A stretch of 64,000 nt of DNA from Pseudomonas zanjanensis (GTDB taxonomy: Bacteria > Pseudomonadota > Gammaproteobacteria > Pseudomonadales > Pseudomonadaceae). Below the pieces are notes generated by a model. That model did not search any database. It saw nothing but the letters and a program-made list of their open reading frames with translations, and had not been told where the DNA came from. Position 1 is the stretch's first letter, and each line of letters begins with the position of its first letter. Below are positions 58,873-64,000 of the stretch, piece by piece. The position numbers and the translations under genes are program-made. The stretch spans positions 1 to 64,000 of the forward strand of contig NZ_JABWRB020000008.1 in the NCBI RefSeq assembly GCF_014268745.2. The letters are read 5' to 3'.

Positions 58873-60963
58873 TCAGTCAACCTGCTCCAACGCCAGCATC
58901 AAACCGCTCAAGCGCTTGACCTTGCGCCCGACCGCCTCTTCGAAGACTCCCGCCCGCGGTTCGATCAGGCTGAACCATTGCTTGCCCCGGGTAATGGCGG
59001 TGTACACCAATTCCTTGGTCAAGACCGGGTTGAGCGCATCCGGAAGGATCAACGCGGTATGGGTGAATTCCGAGCCCTGGGATTTGTGCACCGTCATGGC
59101 ATACACGGTCTCTACGTCGTTCAGGCGGCTGGGCAGGACGAAACGCACGCCGCCCTGGCCGTCATTGCGCGGGAAAGCGACCCGCAGGACCTGCTTGCCG
59201 GCATCCGGCCCGTCACGCTCGGGGAGCTTGAGAGCAATGCCGATATCACCGTTCATCAACCCCAGTCCATAGTCGTTACGGGTCATCAGTACCGGACGGC
59301 CTTCGTACCACTGGTGATCGCTATCGATAAGGCGGGCCTTGAGCAATGCGGCGGTGATTCGCTGGTTCAGTCCTTCGACGCCCCACGGGCCTTTGCGCAC
59401 CGCGCAAAGCAATTGGAATTCGTCGAAGGCCGCCAGGACCTCACGGGCCCAATCGGCCCAGCAACGATCTTCCAATGGCTGAAAAATGGCCGGACGGCGC
59501 TGCCGCAGCAGGCTCAGGTAATGCCGATAACCCTTGGGTCCTTCTGGCTTGCCGTCGAGTAACAGTTTTTCCAGCTTCGTGTCGTGTTCACCCGCCAATT
59601 TCAAGGAAAACAAATCGACGTACTGCCCGTTAACCAATAATTGGCGGGCTTTCTCTGGCTGTTGCTGGTTGACCGAACGAGCGAGCTGACCGATCCCACT
59701 GCCTTCGCCGAAGCGCCGGGAATGCCTGAGCATGACCACTTGCTGTGCCAGGGGATGAGTGCCGTCGAGGTCTTGCAGCAGGTCACTGGCCGCCAGGTTT
59801 TCCCCACTGACCGACTCCAGCCAGGCACGGGTCTGGGGGCTGTACCAGCCGTCCTCGGCGTCTCGACACAAATCCCCCAGCACCGCACCGGCTTCCACCG
59901 AGGCCAACTGGTCCTTGTCCCCCAGCAATACCAACCGTGCATGGGCCGGCAGTGCATCCAGCAGATTGGCCATCATCTCCAGGTCGATCATCGACGCTTC
60001 ATCGACCACCAGCACATCCAGCGGCAAGCGATTGCCTGCATGGTGACGAAAATGCCGAGTGCCGGGACGACTGCCCAGCAATCGATGGACCGTCGTGACG
60101 TCGCAGGGAATGCAGCCGCGCACAGCCTCATCCAGGGTTCGGACCTGCTGGCTGATGGACTCGGTCAGGCGCGCCGCCGCCTTGCCCGTGGGCGCAGCCA
60201 GGCGAATCCGCAGCGGCTTCCCGGCCTCGACGGCCGGAGCCTGCAACAGGGCCAGCAGACGCACAACGGTGGTGGTCTTGCCGGTGCCCGGGCCGCCGGT
60301 CACGATGCTGAAGGCCCCACGGGTCGCTAGCGCGCAGGCCAGTTTCTGCCAATCGATCGGGCCGCTGGCGTTGGCCGGCCCGAACAGCCCGTCCAAACGC
60401 TCGCGCAGGTCACCGGGCGCCGCTTCCTGCTCGATCAACCGTTGGCGCAACGCCTCGTCGATCCGCCGTTCATACCCCCAGTAGCGACGCAGATAAAGAC
60501 GTTTGCCAGACAGTACCAAGGGACGTTGCTGCGCCTCTTCGCTCTCGTCCACAGCCAAGGCCACCAGCCGACTGGACGCCAGGGCCTTGCACCAATGGGC
60601 GCCGTCGAGCGTCTGCAATATTTGCGAGGGCAGCAACATCGCGCCTGTCTGCGGATCACCCTCGGGGGGCAGCGACAGGGCAAAGTCCGGTTCCTTGAGG
60701 GTCTCGAATATATCCAAGCAAACGTGCCCGTGGCCCAACTGATGGCTGGTCAGCGCAGCGGCGAGCAGGACCAATGGATCATCGTCGGGCGCCAGTTCAT
60801 GGAGGAACGCCACGAAGGCCTTGTCCAGGGCACGCAGCCAGCCGCGCTCGACCCAGCGCGTCAGCAACAACAGCAGGTCCTGTGCCCGGCTCAAGGGGGC
60901 CAGGTCAACCAGGCTTTCATCGTCGGACGCCTTGGGCAGCAGGTCGGCAAAGGAACGACTCAT
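58873..60963 (-). CDS. recD: Exonuclease V subunit alpha (RecD)
   Basis: A 696-residue 5'-3' helicase of the RecBCD recombination and repair complex. Motifs: Walker A GGPGTGKTTTVV (about 222), Walker B LVVDEASMIDLEMM, motif III LLGDKDQLASVEAGAVLGDL, motif V AMTVHKSQGSEFTH and motif VI VYTAITRGKQW. ATG 60963 overlaps the recB stop (ATGA), so the two are translationally coupled. The longer frame to 60984 starts inside recB. Confidence 0.93.
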   Translation of the reverse strand: MSRSFADLLPKASDDESLVDLAPLSRAQDLLLLLTRWVERGWLRALDKAFVAFLHELAPDDDPLVLLAAALTSHQLGHGHVCLDIFETLKEPDFALSLPPEGDPQTGAMLLPSQILQTLDGAHWCKALASSRLVALAVDESEEAQQRPLVLSGKRLYLRRYWGYERRIDEALRQRLIEQEAAPGDLRERLDGLFGPANASGPIDWQKLACALATRGAFSIVTGGPGTGKTTTVVRLLALLQAPAVEAGKPLRIRLAAPTGKAAARLTESISQQVRTLDEAVRGCIPCDVTTVHRLLGSRPGTRHFRHHAGNRLPLDVLVVDEASMIDLEMMANLLDALPAHARLVLLGDKDQLASVEAGAVLGDLCRDAEDGWYSPQTRAWLESVSGENLAASDLLQDLDGTHPLAQQVVMLRHSRRFGEGSGIGQLARSVNQQQPEKARQLLVNGQYVDLFSLKLAGEHDTKLEKLLLDGKPEGPKGYRHYLSLLRQRRPAIFQPLEDRCWADWAREVLAAFDEFQLLCAVRKGPWGVEGLNQRITAALLKARLIDSDHQWYEGRPVLMTRNDYGLGLMNGDIGIALKLPERDGPDAGKQVLRVAFPRNDGQGGVRFVLPSRLNDVETVYAMTVHKSQGSEFTHTALILPDALNPVLTKELVYTAITRGKQWFSLIEPRAGVFEEAVGRKVKRLSGLMLALEQVD

Positions 60964-63900
60964 AGCAATTCTCCCTGTACCCACGCCGGCTCAGCCTTGG
61001 GCTCTGGCGCGCCCTGGAACAGCCGATCCAGCTGTTCGATCAAGGCCCGTGGCGGCTTGGTGAAATACACGCCCTGGCTTGTCGAGCGGGTCCCACGAAG
61101 GAACAGGTACAGCGCGCCGCCGACGTGCCGGTCGTAGTCATAATCGGGAAGCCGAGCCTTGAGCTGGCGATGCAGGGCCAACAGGTACAGCACGTATTGC
61201 AGGTCGTAGCGATGCTCCAGGATCGACTGTTCCATGGCCTGTACGGTGTAGGCCATGTCATCGACACCCAGCCAGTTGGACTTGTAATCGGCCACGTAAT
61301 ACCGGCCGTCGTGCTCGAACGTCAAATCGATGAACCCCTTGAACATGCCGTTGAGCAGCACCGGCTCCGCCGCGACGCGGGCGACACCGCCATGGGTGAA
61401 CCGGCAAACCAGTTGATCGAGCTTTTGCACATCGACCTTGTGGCTGGCGAACCAGAACTCCATCTCGACCTGGAACCGGGTCAATTGTTCGAGCACCACC
61501 GGCGCCTGGTCGCTGCCGACGGGCATGGGCATTTTGATCAAGTGCTGCAGCCAGTCGCTCAGCGTGGAGATCCAGCCTTTCCAACCTCGGCGATTGCAGC
61601 GTCGGGCAATGGCATCCTCGATATCTGCCGGCGCGGATGAAAATTCTTCCCCGGCAGCCCACTCCAGCAGGCCATGGAGAAAAGTGCCGGGGCTGGGTCC
61701 ACGAGGAAAGCGGTGGATATCGCCGCCGACGGCGATGGTCTCCCTGGGCGCGTCCGGGTCAAGACGCTCATCGTCGAACAGTTTCTGGGCCTGTGGATTC
61801 TCCGGCGCGGTATCGCTGCCTTCGCTCAGGCTTTCGCCGATGCGCAAGGCGCTGTAGGAGGCGATCCACCAATTTTCGCTGGCTTTTCGCAAGGGCACCA
61901 AGGGTTCGAGTAACACAGCGTCGTTGCGTGGCGGCCGATAGTGTTCGTCGGTAGGTTCGGGCATGGGCTGGCAGTTCACCGCGACGCTGCCGTGTTGCAG
62001 GTCTTCCAGCCAACGCCTCAGCTCCACTGATTCGGTCAGCGGTGCACCACCGCCCAACAGATAACCCAGCGCGGACACATGCAGGATCGAGCTGTTGTTA
62101 TTGCCCCGCTTGAGGTCCGCGACACCCAGCCAGCAGGCATGTTGTGCGCGGGTCAGTGCCACGTAGAGCAGCCGCAGATCCTCGGCCAGTCGCTCGTCAT
62201 CGGCCTTGGCGATCAATTCGGCGGTGGGCTTGAGGCTGATCTGCGCCTTGTTGGCCTCGTCGTGGTAATGCAACGGCAATCGACTGCCATCCACCGGTTT
62301 CGTCGAGCAGATGAAGGGCAGGAAAACCAACGGATACTCAAGCCCCTTGGACTTGTGGATCGTGACCACCTTGACCAACTGCTCATCGCTTTCCAGGCGC
62401 AGGATCTGTTCTTCTCCCGCCTGTCCGGACAAGGCCAGGTGCTCGGACAAATGCCGGATCAAGGCTTGTTCGCCATCCAGCTCGCCGGCGGCCTGCTGCA
62501 ACAGTTCGCAAAGGTGCAGCAAGTTGGTCAGCACCCGCTCGCCATCGCTGCGCGTCATCAGGGCCTGGGGCAATTCGAAATCATGCAGCAAGCGCCGCAA
62601 CATCGGCAGCACGCCCTGGCTGCGCCAGACTGTGCGATAACCGCGAAACTGCATGACCCGGGCTTCCCAGGCCAGTTCATCCTGATTGAGACGCTCCAGC
62701 TCCGTCAGCGGCAGGTTCAACGTGATGCTGGCCAGCGCTGCCCGTAGCGGTCGCTCCACATCCGGCTCGGCGCAGGCCTTGAGCCAGGTCAGCAAATCCC
62801 GCGCCTCTTGCGAAGCAAAGACCGAATCCTTGTCGGAGAGATAGACACTGCGCACGCCCCGCGTGGACAACTCGTCGCGCACGGCCTGCGCCTCTTTACC
62901 GTCGCGCACCAGGATAGCGATATCCGCCGGGCGCAACCCGCGCAGCGTTTCGCCATCGATGGTGAAGCCGTCGCGCCCCGACTGCCCGCCGTTGAGCAAT
63001 GCCGTGATTTCACTGGCGCAGGCGGCTGCCATGGATTGCCGATACACCGCACCGGAGAGCGGCTGATCCGACGACAGGTGCCAGATGTTCAGCGCCGCAA
63101 CGGCGTGCCCTGCCACCTGCAAGGACTCCTTGCGGCCCTGGGACTCAACGGACAGGAACGGCACCGGGTTCTCGCCCGAGGGCTCACGGAACAGAAAGGC
63201 CCCACGCCCCTTCGGGCGGGACTCGGCCTTCTGGAAAATATGGTTGACCGCCCCCACCATGGCATGGCTGGAACGGAAGTTCGTACCCAGCGTATGCAAC
63301 CTGCCGGCCGTGGCCTCGCGAGCGCGCAGGTAGGTGTAGATGTCGGCACCGCGAAAGGCGTAGATCGCTTGCTTCGGATCGCCGATCAGGAAAAGTCCGG
63401 TCCCGGGGTCGTTGTCTTCAATACGGTAGATACTTTCGAAGATCCGGTACTGAACCGGGTCGGTATCCTGGAACTCATCGATCAGCGCCACCGGAAACTG
63501 CTCGCGGATCAGGCTCGCCAGGCGCTCGCCCCCGTCGGCCTGCAACGCCGCGTCGAGACGCAGCAGCATATCGTCGAAACCCATTTCGGCGCGGCGACGT
63601 TTCTCCGCTTCGAAACGCGCCCCGACCCATTGCGCGGCATGCTGCAGCACGGCGGCATCAGGTGTGGGCAACGCATCCAGGCTGGCCTTGAGACCGGCCA
63701 TGGCCTCCAGCCCGGGATGGTTGGGCACTTCGCCTTTCCAGGCTTCGGCCATGCCCTCGGGCGTCAGGCGCGTGAACCCGGTGCCGATATCCAGCAGCTC
63801 ATGGCTTTCGTCATCGACCCAGGCGGTGATTTTCTGAAACCACGGCTCGAAGTAACGCGCCTGCATCTTGCGTCCATCAACAGACTTGCTGGCGACGCCT

Positions 63901-64000
63901 TGCTGGCAGATCTCCAACAGCTCCACTGCCCATTGCCGCCACGGCGCCTTGAGATCGAGCAAGGCGGCACTACGCTCCTGCAACGAGGCGGCGATTAGCT
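60960..64000 (-). CDS. recB: Exonuclease V subunit beta (RecB), 5' end outside the window
   Basis: About 1013 codons of RecB are present; the start lies beyond 64000 and the ATG at 63983 is internal. RecB supplies the 3'-5' helicase and the nuclease of RecBCD. Visible: helicase motif II LIDEFQDTDPVQY, GDPKQAIYAFRGAD, motif V TIHKSKGLEYPLVFLPF, motif VI YVALTRAQHACWLG, and the nuclease D-YK motif YYVADYKSNWLG near the C-terminus. Stop TGA at 60960-60962 overlaps the recD start. recC would be expected upstream. Confidence 0.93.
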   Translation of the reverse strand, partial: LIAASLQERSAALLDLKAPWRQWAVELLEICQQGVASKSVDGRKMQARYFEPWFQKITAWVDDESHELLDIGTGFTRLTPEGMAEAWKGEVPNHPGLEAMAGLKASLDALPTPDAAVLQHAAQWVGARFEAEKRRRAEMGFDDMLLRLDAALQADGGERLASLIREQFPVALIDEFQDTDPVQYRIFESIYRIEDNDPGTGLFLIGDPKQAIYAFRGADIYTYLRAREATAGRLHTLGTNFRSSHAMVGAVNHIFQKAESRPKGRGAFLFREPSGENPVPFLSVESQGRKESLQVAGHAVAALNIWHLSSDQPLSGAVYRQSMAAACASEITALLNGGQSGRDGFTIDGETLRGLRPADIAILVRDGKEAQAVRDELSTRGVRSVYLSDKDSVFASQEARDLLTWLKACAEPDVERPLRAALASITLNLPLTELERLNQDELAWEARVMQFRGYRTVWRSQGVLPMLRRLLHDFELPQALMTRSDGERVLTNLLHLCELLQQAAGELDGEQALIRHLSEHLALSGQAGEEQILRLESDEQLVKVVTIHKSKGLEYPLVFLPFICSTKPVDGSRLPLHYHDEANKAQISLKPTAELIAKADDERLAEDLRLLYVALTRAQHACWLGVADLKRGNNNSSILHVSALGYLLGGGAPLTESVELRRWLEDLQHGSVAVNCQPMPEPTDEHYRPPRNDAVLLEPLVPLRKASENWWIASYSALRIGESLSEGSDTAPENPQAQKLFDDERLDPDAPRETIAVGGDIHRFPRGPSPGTFLHGLLEWAAGEEFSSAPADIEDAIARRCNRRGWKGWISTLSDWLQHLIKMPMPVGSDQAPVVLEQLTRFQVEMEFWFASHKVDVQKLDQLVCRFTHGGVARVAAEPVLLNGMFKGFIDLTFEHDGRYYVADYKSNWLGVDDMAYTVQAMEQSILEHRYDLQYVLYLLALHRQLKARLPDYDYDRHVGGALYLFLRGTRSTSQGVYFTKPPRALIEQLDRLFQGAPEPKAEPAWVQGELL

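Overview
The window is chromosomal DNA of a fluorescens-complex Pseudomonas. This rests on three kinds of evidence: Pseudomonas-type REP repeats of at least three sub-families between genes, gene sets typical of the genus (yfiRNB, mmsAB with a divergent regulator, recBD in tandem, katG, DUF3077 protein), and protein sequences that read as Pseudomonas throughout. I see no rRNA, tRNA, CRISPR array, integrase or intact transposase. Most of the window is core or metabolic, interrupted by three accessory stretches.

Layout. 0.1-3.7 kb: a tartrate block (dctA-type transporter, D-tartrate dehydratase, divergent LysR). 3.7-5.5 kb: an orphan higA antitoxin gene flanked by a 70-bp direct repeat, then an hxlR regulator divergent from an NADPH-dependent reductase. 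5.5-10 kb: an accessory strip with REP elements, a structured leader before a DUF3077 gene, a broken Fic gene, two unknown lipoproteins, MITE-like inverted repeats and a 159-residue orphan protein. 10-20 kb: a contact-dependent inhibition locus in the order cdiB-cdiA-cdiI on the minus strand. 20-26.7 kb: katG, a PAP2 phosphatase with an Ais-like histidine phosphatase, and a chemoreceptor. 26.9-41.3 kb: a four-gene insecticidal-type Tc toxin operon (tcaA-tcaB-tcaC-tccC) whose TccC carries a C-terminal domain with a deaminase-like HAE...CxxC signature. 41.3-42.2 kb: debris at the Tc 3' boundary (a glyoxalase 3' fragment, a broken fitAB toxin-antitoxin gene, a 9-bp tandem repeat), then an intact glyoxalase gene. 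42.3-46 kb: a D-aminoacylase, RpiR regulator and GntP permease operon. 46-55 kb: SulP transporter, two LysR genes, mdaB divergent from ygiN, TauE-type exporter, cupin, and the mmsAB valine catabolism operon with a divergent LysR. 56-59 kb: the yfiRNB cyclic-di-GMP operon. 58.9 kb to the end: recD and most of recB, the latter running off the window.

How the parts work together. DctA-type uptake plus TarD would let the cell take up tartrate and dehydrate it to oxaloacetate. CdiB exports and CdiA displays a contact toxin, with CdiI protecting sister cells. TcaA and TcaB together form the pore and receptor component of a Tc toxin, while TcaC and TccC form the cocoon that carries the toxic C-terminus of TccC. 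YfiR represses the diguanylate cyclase YfiN and YfiB sequesters YfiR. MdaB and YgiN form a quinone redox pair. MmsB and MmsA take 3-hydroxyisobutyrate to propionyl-CoA.

A recurring theme is accessory cargo next to duplicated 3' gene ends. The higA cassette lies between two copies of the hxlR 3' end, and the Tc/fitAB region ends in a second, diverged copy of the glyoxalase 3' end.
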